From contig JAJYSV010000019.1 in NCBI GenBank assembly GCA_021793405.1, positions 1 to 64,000 of the forward strand: a stretch of 64,000 nucleotides of DNA, written 5' to 3'. Position 1 is the first letter of the stretch, and every line of letters starts with the position of its first letter. Positions 35,139 through 43,260 of the stretch are shown here, piece by piece. The stretch comes from Acidobacteriota bacterium. Lineage in GTDB: Bacteria; Acidobacteriota; Terriglobia; Terriglobales; Acidobacteriaceae. The notes below the pieces were generated by a model that was not told where the DNA came from, made no database searches, and saw only the letters and a list, made by a program, of their open reading frames with translations. Made by a program: the position numbers and the translations under genes.

Positions 35139-35978
35139 ATGGGTATGGAGGCGAAGAAAATCGTGATTTCAAATACTGAAAAATATAAGCCGAAGATTAC
35201 CCCTACGCCGGATCGACTTAAAGGCAAGGTAGCGCTTATCACCGGGGGAGCAAAAGGCATTGGGCGTGCGATCGCTCTGCGATTCGCCCAGGAGGGTGCA
35301 GATATCGCGATCGCCGATATTTGTACTGCTTCAATGCCATCTGCAGAGAAGGAGATTCGCGCACTTGGCCGTGAATGTCTTGTCCAGCAAACAGACGTGG
35401 CGGATCGCGAAAATGTAAAAAGAACTGTGCAGACAGTTCTTGACTACTTCTCCAACATCGACATTTTGGTCAACAATGCCGGAATTATCGTGTTCGGAAG
35501 TATTATGGAGTGCGCTCCAGAAGACTGGAAACGCATGCTCGACGTCGATCTTACAGGCGCATTGCATTGCACTCAGATCGTGGGACAGCACATGCAACAG
35601 CATAGCCGCGCGGGGCGTCTCATTCACATTGGCTCGACTGCATCTTTGCTGCCAACCGCACAACAGGGAGCGTATTGCGTCGCCAAAGCCGGATTACGCA
35701 TGGTTAGCCGGATGGCGGCAATGGAGCTGGGACCATATGGAATCACTTCCAATCTGCTTTGCCCGGAAGGCGCCATAACCGACATGAACCGGGAGTTGCT
35801 GAGCGATCCGGAAGTAATGGGCAAGCTGGAAAGCAAAATCCTGGCCAGGCGGCTGGCGACAGCAGAAGAGATCGCGGCGTCTGCCGCCTTTCTTGCATCG
35901 GATGAAGCTGCATACATCAACGGCGCCGAATTGGTGCACGACGGTGGGATCACAATAAGTCCTTTATGGTGGAGATGA
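35139..35978 (+). CDS. Short-chain dehydrogenase, possible sugar dehydrogenase of the locus
   Basis: 279 residues, a classical SDR. The cofactor loop is TGGAKGIGRA, then NNAG, catalytic Ser in IHIGSTASL and YCVAK (Tyr-x-x-x-Lys). The acidic residue after strand 2 (IADI) favours NAD over NADP. The ~25-residue N-terminal extension before the Rossmann fold is unusual. In this locus it could oxidise L-rhamnose (or galactose) to the lactone, feeding the dehydratase and aldolase 15 kb away; that is inference from gene content. The upstream 240 bp shows no clear promoter. IS debris follows directly. Confidence 0.75.
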   Translation: MGMEAKKIVISNTEKYKPKITPTPDRLKGKVALITGGAKGIGRAIALRFAQEGADIAIADICTASMPSAEKEIRALGRECLVQQTDVADRENVKRTVQTVLDYFSNIDILVNNAGIIVFGSIMECAPEDWKRMLDVDLTGALHCTQIVGQHMQQHSRAGRLIHIGSTASLLPTAQQGAYCVAKAGLRMVSRMAAMELGPYGITSNLLCPEGAITDMNRELLSDPEVMGKLESKILARRLATAEEIAASAAFLASDEAAYINGAELVHDGGITISPLWWR

Positions 35979-36099
35979 AAGACTCATGCTCTTGCAACGA
36001 TCCCAGCCTCGCAGAGTCGTAAACATTCGATTTCCTGCGCTGTCTCTCCTTAGACCGTTTAAAGAATTAAGCCATATTTCTTTGCCACCCAGGATCTTC

Positions 36100-36239
36100 G
36101 CCACTGCGATCTTAGTGCTGTCGTAGAGAATGCGGGTGGGAATGACATGCTCCCGGCACAGATCCGCCGTTTTTACCCCAGCCTCATGCTGCTTCAAAAT
36201 CCCGATGATCTGCGCTTCCGTAAACCGGCTCTTCTTCAT
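36100..36239 (-). mobile_element. IS3-family OrfA fragment, degenerate
   Basis: ATG 36239, with AAGGAGAGG upstream, opens MKKSRFTEAQIIGILKQHEA then GVKTADLCREH. That is the standard N-terminus of IS3/IS407-type OrfA, a helix-turn-helix protein. After ~32 codons the match is lost and the frame continues into unrelated sequence ending near 35964. No OrfB remains. It is a dead remnant beside the SDR gene. Confidence 0.75.
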
Positions 36240-36300
36240 CCCAGTCCTCTCCTTCAATTTACGAGAAACTCCGATTATGGCTGGCTGAGAGAAACGGGGC

Positions 36301-36560
36301 ATGTCCGACGACGGCGACGGGACGGATTTTCACGGCCAGAGCCGCTCGAACAAAACCCATGAATCGACCACCGATGCCGATGTGCGGCTGTACAAGAAGA
36401 GCTACGGGAAGGAGTCGAAGCTGAGTTATCCGGGCCACGCGCTGGTGGAGAACCGCAACGGTCTGATTACCGCGGTGTGGCGCGAACTGCTGGGCTTCAT
36501 CTGGGCCATCGTGCCCCGGCTGCTGCTGGCCCTGTCCTCGAACAACGGCAAAAGCAACAA
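36301..36560 (+). mobile_element. Mosaic transposase remnant (IS5-like joined to IS110-like end)
   Basis: The plus frame reads TDFHGQSRSNKTHESTTDAD and YGKESKLSYPGHALVENRNG, the middle part of IS5-type DDE transposases. It then passes without a stop into VWRELLGFIWAIV, which looks like the C-terminal end of IS110-type transposases. Neither has a complete catalytic domain. The adjacent IS3 fragment is in the opposite orientation, so this spot has taken several insertions and deletions. Confidence 0.6.
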
Positions 36561-36657
36561 CAACGACAAAAAGAACCCCACAGTTGCGCAGGCATTGACA
36601 GGGTCACTCCACATCAAAGCAATTCGGTGTGATTGGCTGTCTCGACTGATGCGCAGC

Positions 36658-37422
36658 TTAATGCAGTCCGGCCATGGCCTGATTTAAACCTTGAAACACG
36701 GCATCGTAGTGTCCGCTCGCACCGGCGAAGCGCAGGCGCTTCACATTGTCCACGCATATTTCCGTAGCCTCCGGCTGCGTTTTGAGAATCGTCATCACCT
36801 CCGCGATGAACTGGTCGAGAGGCATCGCGCGTGGATCGGAGGTACCGCCATTCATTAGTTCGGTGGCGACATAAGGCGGAATGAGTTCGAGCACGTCGGT
36901 AGTAGTCGAGCGCAGTTGAAAACGCAGCGACTGCGTGTATGAATGGATCGCAGCTTTCGTCGCGCAATACGTCGGCGTGGGAGCGATGGGCACAAACGCC
37001 AGCCCGGAGGAAACCGTCATGATAGTGGACTGCGGCTGTTTCCGCAGCAACGGCATCAGCGCAGCCGTCAGGCGGATCGGTCCCAGCAGGTTAATCGCGA
37101 TGGTTTGTTCGGCGACATCGAGATTGGCCGGCGGATGTTGCAGATCCTCCACCTTCATGATGCCGGCATTGTTCACCAGCACGTTCAGCTCTGGGTATTC
37201 GGTCGCAACCTGTTGCGCAAAAGCGCGAATGCTGGCCGCGTCTTCGATGTCGAGCATCAACGACGTCATGCCGGGGTTCGCCGCTGTCGTCTCATTCAGG
37301 ACCTGCTGGCGTCGGCCGGCGATGACGACCTTGTTGCCAAGCGCATGGAAAGCTTCCGCCAGGCCGCGGCCAATGCCAGAACCTCCCCCGGTAATCAGGA
37401 GCGTGTTGCCTTGCATCTTCAT
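36658..37422 (-). CDS. Short-chain dehydrogenase/reductase (DltE-like)
   Basis: 254 residues. TGGGSGIGRGLAEAF is the cofactor loop, AGRRQQ after strand 2 favours NADP, then NNAG, catalytic Ser in MTVSSGLA and YCATK (Tyr-x-x-x-Lys). It resembles the DltE/YbbO-type oxidoreductases of unknown substrate. The in-frame extension to 37617 is rejected because ATG 37422 has GGAGAG at proper spacing. A perfect 8-bp inverted repeat lies 35 bp upstream and could be an operator. It is separated from the IS remnants by ~100 bp. Confidence 0.8.
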   Translation of the reverse strand: MKMQGNTLLITGGGSGIGRGLAEAFHALGNKVVIAGRRQQVLNETTAANPGMTSLMLDIEDAASIRAFAQQVATEYPELNVLVNNAGIMKVEDLQHPPANLDVAEQTIAINLLGPIRLTAALMPLLRKQPQSTIMTVSSGLAFVPIAPTPTYCATKAAIHSYTQSLRFQLRSTTTDVLELIPPYVATELMNGGTSDPRAMPLDQFIAEVMTILKTQPEATEICVDNVKRLRFAGASGHYDAVFQGLNQAMAGLH

Positions 37423-37456
37423 CGTGTTTTCTCTCCTGCACGATTGGATCACTCCC

Positions 37457-37475
37457 TCGTGCATACGATGCACGA
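37457..37475. promoter_or_regulatory. Perfect 8-bp inverted repeat upstream of SDR
   Basis: TCGTGCAT, a 3-nt spacer (ACG), then ATGCACGA. It lies 35 bp upstream of the SDR ATG at 37422, where a TetR- or MarR-like dimer could block transcription. No regulator gene is adjacent. Confidence 0.45.
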
Positions 37476-37544
37476 CCGTACGAACGCCTGTAGGCGCCGC
37501 GAAGAGAGGAAGGAAGTTCTCAGCGGGATTCTGATGCGCGAAAG

Positions 37545-37997
37545 CTACCCGGGATACGCTCCCGTAATGTAGCCCTCCAGCTGCCGAATGGCATGTGCCT
37601 GGCCGGAGATCACCCACTTCACCAGGTCGCCGATGGAGATCACGCCCATGACAGTTTCATCCTGACATACTGGCAGATGGCGAAAATGATGCTGCGTCAT
37701 AATGGCCATGCATTCATCCACCGTGTGCTGCGGACTTACGAAGACGACCGGAGTAGTCATGATCTCGTGAACCTGGGTTTCTCTGGAAGAATGCCCCATC
37801 AGGGCGACTTTCCGCGCGTAATCGCGTTCGGAGAGCACACCGACCAGTCGGTCGTCAGACATGACCAGCAACGCACCGATATCTTCCTCGGCCATCTTCT
37901 TGACCGCTTCGTAGACCGACAGTTCGGGCGCGATCGACACAATCCTTCGTTCGCCTTTGCCCTTCAGCACCAATCCAACTGTGTCGGAAATTTTCAT
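37545..37997 (-). CDS. Two-CBS-domain protein
   Basis: 150 residues holding a CBS pair and little else. The first CBS is near residues 15-65 ([37 protein letters not shown]) and the second near 75-130 ([25 protein letters not shown]…GVISIGDLV). The ERDYARKV motif is common in stand-alone CBS proteins that bind AMP/ATP or NADH and tune other enzymes. No enzyme partner is adjacent. ATG 37997 is preceded by GAGGG. Cytoplasmic. Confidence 0.9.
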   Translation of the reverse strand: MKISDTVGLVLKGKGERRIVSIAPELSVYEAVKKMAEEDIGALLVMSDDRLVGVLSERDYARKVALMGHSSRETQVHEIMTTPVVFVSPQHTVDECMAIMTQHHFRHLPVCQDETVMGVISIGDLVKWVISGQAHAIRQLEGYITGAYPG

Positions 37998-38502
37998 CAG
38001 ACCCTCCTGCCTCTGGCAGTCGCTTACTGTGCATCCATCCTAACCCCGGATCGCCTTTGCCGTCGCGGAACTGCACGCGCCTCTCGATCCGCGCATCCCA
38101 CCCTCCGCAGCTTCAGAAGCGAAATAGCGCACTCGTTTCGCTGCATCGGCGAACAATCCGGAGCACGTTCAGATGCCGCCCAATTCGGCATCTAGCCACT
38201 ATATTCCATCTTGATTGCGCCGGAACAGCGCAGCAGCCCATCGACTTTCAGGGCATTGAACGCGACTGAAACGGGACGAAAACGCGACTTTGAGGGAACT
38301 CCCCAGCGACCGGGGATCGGCGAACGCCTGCCAGATTCCATATTTAGTAGCAATGAGTCCGCCACTGATATTGATTTACCTTCCGGATTTACCGGGATTT
38401 GGGTTATTTTGAACATCGGGTACCTTAGTCTCGGTCGCGCGGCTAAACTGTCGACGATTTCTTTGACTCGCCTCTTACCACGCTGGTAGAGTCCTTCTAA
38501 CG
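37998..38502. other. 505-bp stretch without a supported gene
   Basis: Short frames exist on both strands but none has family features or a good ribosome site. The word AACGCGACT occurs twice, 20 bp apart, near 38258 and 38278. This is the left flank of the restriction-modification island, and I see no integrase or clear attachment repeat. Confidence 0.5.
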
Positions 38503-38816
38503 ATGTTTACCGCCTTGGACTTCTTCGCTGGCAGCGGCCTCGTTCAATTGGGCCTGGAACCGGAGTTTGAGACACTCTGGGCAAACGACAACTGCGCCAA
38601 AAAACAGGCTGTCTACGTGGCGAATCACCCACGACACAAATTCCATCTCGCGGATATTCAGGATGTGCGAGGGCGGGACCTGCCCTCTGCTGACCTGGGC
38701 CTGGGCATCGTTCCCCTGCCAAGACCGTGGTTGAATACAGTCCTAAAGACCACTGTCTTGAAGTATTGCCGACACGAGGCATAGGGATGATACAACGAGT
38801 CGGGGCAGATGATTGA
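38503..38816 (+). pseudogene. Collapsed DNA (cytosine-5)-methyltransferase
   Basis: The N-terminus is clear: ALDFFAGSGLVQLGLEPEF (motif I, AdoMet binding), then WANDNCAKKQAVYVANH and ADIQDVRGRDLPSADL. An extra G in the run 38697-38699 shifts the frame; in the +1 frame the gene continues AWASFPCQDRG-stop, the catalytic PCQ motif IV. A third frame then gives EYSPKDHCLEVLPTRG and IGMIQRVGADD-stop, whose TGA overlaps the next ATG (TGATG). That pattern suggests the former C-terminus of the same gene. A normal enzyme is 350-450 residues, so some 250 or more codons between PCQ and the tail are missing. It cannot methylate DNA. Confidence 0.8.
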
Positions 38817-39595
38817 TGGCACACGACAGCTCCGTTACGGCAAAGATGGCAATCCGACAGAAATTGATCTTGTCTGGCTTATACCTCTCAAAATATGACT
38901 CGCTTGGTTTGAAGGCACTTGGCTTTGAAAACTTCGCAGAAGCGTTCAATGTTATCGGATATGCACTAGGATCAAAGCCTGCTTCTATAAAGAACTATCG
39001 CGACGAGTTTGATCCTCTAATCCCGACAAACAAGCGAAAGGGATGGCATAAGCGTCCGACCCGCGACTACTGCCGTGGAATTTTTGAACAATACAAGGAT
39101 CTCGACCTAGAGTCCTTCACGGACTTGGTCAAGTCATTTTTCGGGTATGACGGAAAAGCGCGGAGCGAAATTGCACCCACGGGCCAGCACGACGAAGATA
39201 CATCTTCCTTTGCGCAGCGGCTGATTACTGGTCTCGCTGCGGAACAATACTTTGAATCAGTTCATATGGAGCTTCCTGAATTCAAAGGCTACCTTATGGA
39301 GAATACGACACGTTTTGGGTGCGGATATGACTTCCGGTTGCGTACGGAGACAAATCATAAGGATTTCCTGGCCGTAGAGGTCAAAGGCTTGAAAGAACAA
39401 ACCGGAAGCCTGTCAATGACTCCCAAGGAATACGCCGTGGCGTCTGCTTTAAAAGAGCGCTTCTTTCTTTTTGTTGTAAGGAACTTTCGAGAATCTCCAT
39501 CTCACTCGATTTTCCAGAACCCACTATCTGGCAACCTCCATTTCAGGAAGACCGAGAGAATCACTATTCAGGTTTCGTGGCTGACGACCGTATAG
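38816..39595 (+). CDS. Restriction-type nuclease with DUF3883-like PD-(D/E)xK domain
   Basis: About 259 residues. The first ~120 residues are alpha-helical with no known motif. The C-terminal third reads GYDFRLRTETNHKDFLAVEVKG (Asp…Glu-x-Lys, the PD-(D/E)xK triad), then SMTPKEYAVASALKERFFLF, the pattern of DUF3883 domains found in restriction and defence proteins. It sits where the endonuclease of a Dcm-type R-M system is expected, between the methyltransferase relic and vsr, and its ATG overlaps the relic's TGA. The frame is intact, which is odd without methyltransferase. It may be inactive, silent or now nick-limited. Nuclease function is inferred. Confidence 0.7.
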   Translation: MAHDSSVTAKMAIRQKLILSGLYLSKYDSLGLKALGFENFAEAFNVIGYALGSKPASIKNYRDEFDPLIPTNKRKGWHKRPTRDYCRGIFEQYKDLDLESFTDLVKSFFGYDGKARSEIAPTGQHDEDTSSFAQRLITGLAAEQYFESVHMELPEFKGYLMENTTRFGCGYDFRLRTETNHKDFLAVEVKGLKEQTGSLSMTPKEYAVASALKERFFLFVVRNFRESPSHSIFQNPLSGNLHFRKTERITIQVSWLTTV

Positions 39596-39709
39596 CGCAG
39601 GTTACTTACAATGACCCACGATCAGCGAGGGTTCACCCACTTGAGAGTGCCTTTCGGGAGTAGTTCAGCGCCGCCCATTATTGGAAGGACGTATGAGGAG
39701 GAAAACGGC

Positions 39710-40198
39710 ATGATTGAAGCTGGGAGCGTATCGGTACAGACGAACCACGCGTTCATCGGGCTTGCGCAGGCCGACGTGGATATTGAGCGTATCTGCCGGG
39801 AGAGCAGCGAGAAGGCACAGCCGCCAGAAGTGTTCCTACTAACCAGCGAGTCAGTCGGGAACGCACTACTCGGCATAAGTTTGGCGTTTCTGGAACGGGG
39901 CCAGCTGCTGCCGTGCCCAGGACTGCCTCTGGTTGGAGCGGCATTCGATCCAGACTGGGGATTTGCCCGCACGGAAATCAAACTGTATCGCGATGGGTCC
40001 GCCGAATTCTGCTTGCCCCGGGACCGCCCCAATACATTCACGGAAGGCGACATGTTTGGGTACCGTCTATGCCCCATAGATAATCACGAGATACCGGACG
40101 TCATGAGTCAGCTGGCCTATATAAGAGCGGAACTGGCAAAGCCCAGACAACAGCCCGCTACAGGGGCGGGCATCAAGGTTACAGTAACAGGCCTTTGA
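39710..40198 (+). CDS. Hypothetical protein inside the restriction-modification island
   Basis: About 162 residues from ATG 39710, which has GAGGAGG upstream; an in-frame ATG at 39611 has no ribosome site. No motif is recognised. The middle reads FLLTSESVGNALLGISLAFL and PGLPLVGAAFDPDWGFARTE, with mixed helix and strand and no signal peptide or membrane helix. Its position between the nuclease and vsr suggests an accessory or specificity role, or a passenger gene. It is a good candidate for an uncharacterised defence-associated family. Confidence 0.6.
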   Translation: MIEAGSVSVQTNHAFIGLAQADVDIERICRESSEKAQPPEVFLLTSESVGNALLGISLAFLERGQLLPCPGLPLVGAAFDPDWGFARTEIKLYRDGSAEFCLPRDRPNTFTEGDMFGYRLCPIDNHEIPDVMSQLAYIRAELAKPRQQPATGAGIKVTVTGL

Positions 40199-40252
40199 GC
40201 GGACACGCGAAGGAAGGTTCCGAGCTGGAGCACCAGGACGGATAGGTACCAG

Positions 40253-40687
40253 ATGGATCCCCTCACGGCGGAACAACGCCGAGCTTGCATGCGAGCTATT
40301 GGCGACAAGGACACTGCACCGGAAATGTGCGTCAGGAGGTTGGCCCATGCAATGGGATTCCGTTATGGGCTCCACGCCAAGAATCTTCCTGGCAAGCCCG
40401 ACATCGTTTTCGCTTCACGCCGGAAGATAGTTTTCGTCCATGGCTGCTTTTGGCATAAGCACAACTGCCGCCATGGAAGCATCTCCCCGGTCACGAACGC
40501 AGATTATTGGAGCGGGAAGCGTGAAAGAAACGCGCAGAGAGACAAGGAGAACATCAAGGCACTGCGTAAGGACGGCTGGAAGGTGCTTGTCGTCTGGGAA
40601 TGCTCGACCCGAAATCCTGAGTCTCTCCGCAGGAAATTGGAACGCTTTCTCCGTGGGGACTCTGCGCAAGGGAACAAATCAAACTAA
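40253..40687 (+). CDS. vsr: Very short patch repair endonuclease (Vsr)
   Basis: 144 residues, standard length. The family path is complete: MRAIGDKDTAPEMCVRRLAH, FRYGLHAKNLPGKPDIVF (catalytic Asp50), KIVFVHGCFWHKHNC (His and zinc-ligand Cys), then YWSGKRERNAQRDKENIKAL and GWKVLVVWECS. Vsr nicks 5' of T in T:G mismatches produced when 5-methylcytosine deaminates. It normally accompanies a cytosine-5 methyltransferase; here that gene is destroyed, so Vsr is left without its usual source of damage unless another methyltransferase exists elsewhere. Confidence 0.93.
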   Translation: MDPLTAEQRRACMRAIGDKDTAPEMCVRRLAHAMGFRYGLHAKNLPGKPDIVFASRRKIVFVHGCFWHKHNCRHGSISPVTNADYWSGKRERNAQRDKENIKALRKDGWKVLVVWECSTRNPESLRRKLERFLRGDSAQGNKSN

Positions 40688-40943
40688 CCTACGCTCTCCT
40701 CTGGCTACCAAGCGTGCACAGAATACTTCAGACTGAGGGGTCTTCAGTACTTGCCGTAATTTGACGTTTGCGCAGATGGGGACGCACGGCGGACGATGTT
40801 GTAGCATCCCTTTCCTGGCAGTCGGCGTCGATGGTATATTTCCTCGACTGGCTGGAGCGTGGCACAGCCGCGCTGAATGCAGGCCAAACGCGACCGCTCC
40901 GGCAACGCGTAATAATATCTCCACGACGAAAAAGGAGCTTCCC

Positions 40944-42122
40944 TTGGTCCGTCTCCTGCGTGTTCTCGGCACCACGTTACTGATGCTCCTGATCGCTGGT
41001 GCAGCCCCCACGCTGGCGCAGTCTCAACCAGCCTCGCCCGCTGCGGCCATACCCACACCCGCACCGGCGCGGCGACCGCAGCGGATCTGGCCCACCCGCG
41101 ATCCCCACTCGCCCGGATTTGTCGCGGCCACAGAGTTGCCCGACGGCAGCGTCCCCCCTGCGACCGCGAACGGAAACTTTATCATTGGGCCGACGCACCC
41201 ACCCGCGCCGGAACTGACGGTGCAGCCCGGCGTGCCGCAGGGAACGGTGATTGAGTTCACCATGAGCTCGGCGGACAGCAAGCTGTATCCCGGCATTGCG
41301 CGCGACCCTGGCACGTTTGGCACAGCCGACCCGAACGACCCCGCAAAGATGGTAGTGACCACCAGCCACCCGGCTCCGTATGTTCGCCACGTCGCCGTGT
41401 ATGTGCCGAAACAATATGTGCCGGGCACAGTCGCGCCGTTTATTGTGGGTGCGGACGGACCCGATCACCTGCTCTTCACGGCGCTCGATAATCTGATCGC
41501 CGAGCATAAAGTACCTGTGATGATTGCTATTTCCATCGGCAATGGCGGAGGCGACGCCCAGGGCAGCGAACGCGGCCTGGAATATGACACCATGTCGGGC
41601 CGCTATGCGGAGTTTGTCGAGACGGAAGTCTTGCCGCGGGTGGAGGCCGAAGCGCATGTGAAACTGACCAAGGACCCGGATGGCCGCGCAACGACGGGTG
41701 GCAGTTCCGGCGGCTCGTGCGCATTGATCATGGCGTGGTATCACCCGGAGCTGTACCACCGCGTGCTGACCTATTCCGGCACCTACGTGAACCAGCAGTG
41801 GCCATACAATCCAGATACACCGCACGGCGCGTGGGAATTTCATGAGCACCTGATCCCAAACAGCGCGCGGAAGCCGATTCGCATCTGGATGGAAGTCGGC
41901 GACCGGGACATTCTCAATCCCAATGCCCTGCACGACAACATGCATGACTGGGTGATGGCGAATGAGAACATGGCCAAAGTTCTGGCTGCCAAGGGCTACC
42001 AGTACCAGTTTGTGTTCGCGCGGAACGCAGGGCACGTCGACCGCGCCGTGCGACTGCAAACGCTGCCCGAGGCCCTGGAATATGTGTGGCACGGCTATCC
42101 CATCGCCGGCGCGAAGGATTAA
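40944..42122 (+). CDS. Exported esterase, Fes/esterase-D-like
   Basis: About 392 residues. Start TTG 40944 follows AAAGGAG and leads directly into a signal peptide (VLGTTLLMLLIAGAAPTLAQ). The alpha/beta-hydrolase core shows RHVAVYVPKQYVPGTVAPFIV, nucleophile Ser in TTGGSSGGSCALIMAWY, an Asp in EVGDRDIL and His in FARNAGHVDRAV. This is the enterochelin-esterase-like family, which includes feruloyl and acetyl-xylan esterases. An N-terminal beta domain precedes the catalytic domain. An ester-linked glycan or siderophore is the likely substrate; I cannot choose. The next gene starts 20 bp downstream. Confidence 0.85.
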   Translation: MVRLLRVLGTTLLMLLIAGAAPTLAQSQPASPAAAIPTPAPARRPQRIWPTRDPHSPGFVAATELPDGSVPPATANGNFIIGPTHPPAPELTVQPGVPQGTVIEFTMSSADSKLYPGIARDPGTFGTADPNDPAKMVVTTSHPAPYVRHVAVYVPKQYVPGTVAPFIVGADGPDHLLFTALDNLIAEHKVPVMIAISIGNGGGDAQGSERGLEYDTMSGRYAEFVETEVLPRVEAEAHVKLTKDPDGRATTGGSSGGSCALIMAWYHPELYHRVLTYSGTYVNQQWPYNPDTPHGAWEFHEHLIPNSARKPIRIWMEVGDRDILNPNALHDNMHDWVMANENMAKVLAAKGYQYQFVFARNAGHVDRAVRLQTLPEALEYVWHGYPIAGAKD

Positions 42123-42142
42123 CTGGGAAGCGAGGAGGAGCC

Positions 42143-43024
42143 ATGGATTCGGATGCTGGCGGAACCGGCAAAGCGGGCGAGAAACCCGCGGGCACAGAAA
42201 TGAAAAAGTCGGCGGCCGCGCAGGCTCACTCGGATTGGGCCGCCGCGTACGACTATCTGCGTCCAACAGGCGAGGTGGATTCGCGCGCGCAGCAGGTGCT
42301 GGTCACATCGCTGGCGCTGATCGCACTTTGCCTCGCAAAACAAAAGCCGGAGTCGATCGATATTTTAGGGTTCGCATTTCGGACCGATGAATGGCTGATC
42401 CTGGCGATTCCGCTCGCCATCATCGTGCTTTATGCCGTCGTCCAACTCTGCATCGTGTGGGTGATTGAGAAATGGAAGCGTGCCCATGCCATGTTCCAGC
42501 CTGTGTCGTCGCTACGGCTGGGATGGCACTCCATGCTGGAGCGAAAACAGCACAATGCGGAAGAGGTTGCAGCAACAACCGTTGAGATGAATCGCCGCCG
42601 CGCTGAAATTTGGGAACGCTACAGAGCTCGACACGAAGAGTGGTCCCGGCGCAACCCGATGCGGGTCGATCCCGATGGCTTCGATGAGAATGCAATGCTG
42701 CAATGGCACGAAGAAGAAAACATTCTTCAGCAACAACGGGACGAGCAACTGGAACGGGCGGGCGTGGCGGCGTTTGATGCGGAAGTTAACCGCTACTGGG
42801 ATGACGTGATGGGGGGCCAGCAAGATGAAGGCACAATCGTTGCGGAGCAGGCGTTGCGCGGGATGAAACGGCTCAAATGGCTGCGAACAGCGCGCATGGT
42901 TTTAGATATATGCATCCCGCTCGCGATTGCGTCGACTGCGTTTGTGGTGCTGATCCTGACAATCTTTTTCCCTTCGGCCTTAAGTTCCGCTCACATCGGC
43001 TCCAGCCTGACGCGGGGGAGATAG
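42143..43024 (+). CDS. Membrane protein of unknown function
   Basis: About 293 residues from ATG 42143, which follows GAGGAGGAG. Two hydrophobic segments lie near residues 52-66 and 80-110 (LILAIPLAIIVLYAVVQLCIVWVI) and a third near the C-terminus (IPLAIASTAFVVLILTIFFP). Between them is a ~150-residue charged, Arg/Glu-rich, probably coiled-coil region. I do not recognise the family. The 20-bp gap to the esterase gene suggests co-transcription. Confidence 0.65.
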   Translation: MDSDAGGTGKAGEKPAGTEMKKSAAAQAHSDWAAAYDYLRPTGEVDSRAQQVLVTSLALIALCLAKQKPESIDILGFAFRTDEWLILAIPLAIIVLYAVVQLCIVWVIEKWKRAHAMFQPVSSLRLGWHSMLERKQHNAEEVAATTVEMNRRRAEIWERYRARHEEWSRRNPMRVDPDGFDENAMLQWHEEENILQQQRDEQLERAGVAAFDAEVNRYWDDVMGGQQDEGTIVAEQALRGMKRLKWLRTARMVLDICIPLAIASTAFVVLILTIFFPSALSSAHIGSSLTRGR

Positions 43025-43135
43025 AACTCTGAAGCAGCCGCGCACGATCTCCGGATGAAGCCGACTTCCCCAGCCGGAGACAGGTTGAAAAACCGCCAAG
43101 GCGGCACGATGGAAACTGCCACGCTGCCTGGGCGT

Positions 43136-43155
43136 CGGTTGCGGATCGTCGATCG
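43136..43155 (+). repeat. 20-bp direct repeat, copy 1
   Basis: The sequence CGGTTGCGGATCGTCGATCG recurs exactly at 44267-44286. The two copies flank the secreted-protein gene at 43261-44013, 1,131 bp apart. Confidence 0.7.
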
Positions 43156-43260
43156 TACAGCTCGGCAATGGAGCCTTTGATGCAGGCGAGTTGGGTAATC
43201 CAGGGGCCGTCTCTCTAACCGCTGTGTCGACAGAAAACGGCCCCGATGCATAATCCCAAT

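Noticed and set aside
37998-38502. Integrase or attachment site at the left edge of the R-M island
   Set aside because: No integrase-like frame, tRNA gene or matching flanking repeat was found.
40977-42266. Long minus-strand open frame (429 codons) opposite the esterase
   Set aside because: Arg/His-rich product with no fold; the plus strand has a signal peptide, GGSSGG nucleophile motif and ribosome site. It is a shadow of GC-rich codons.
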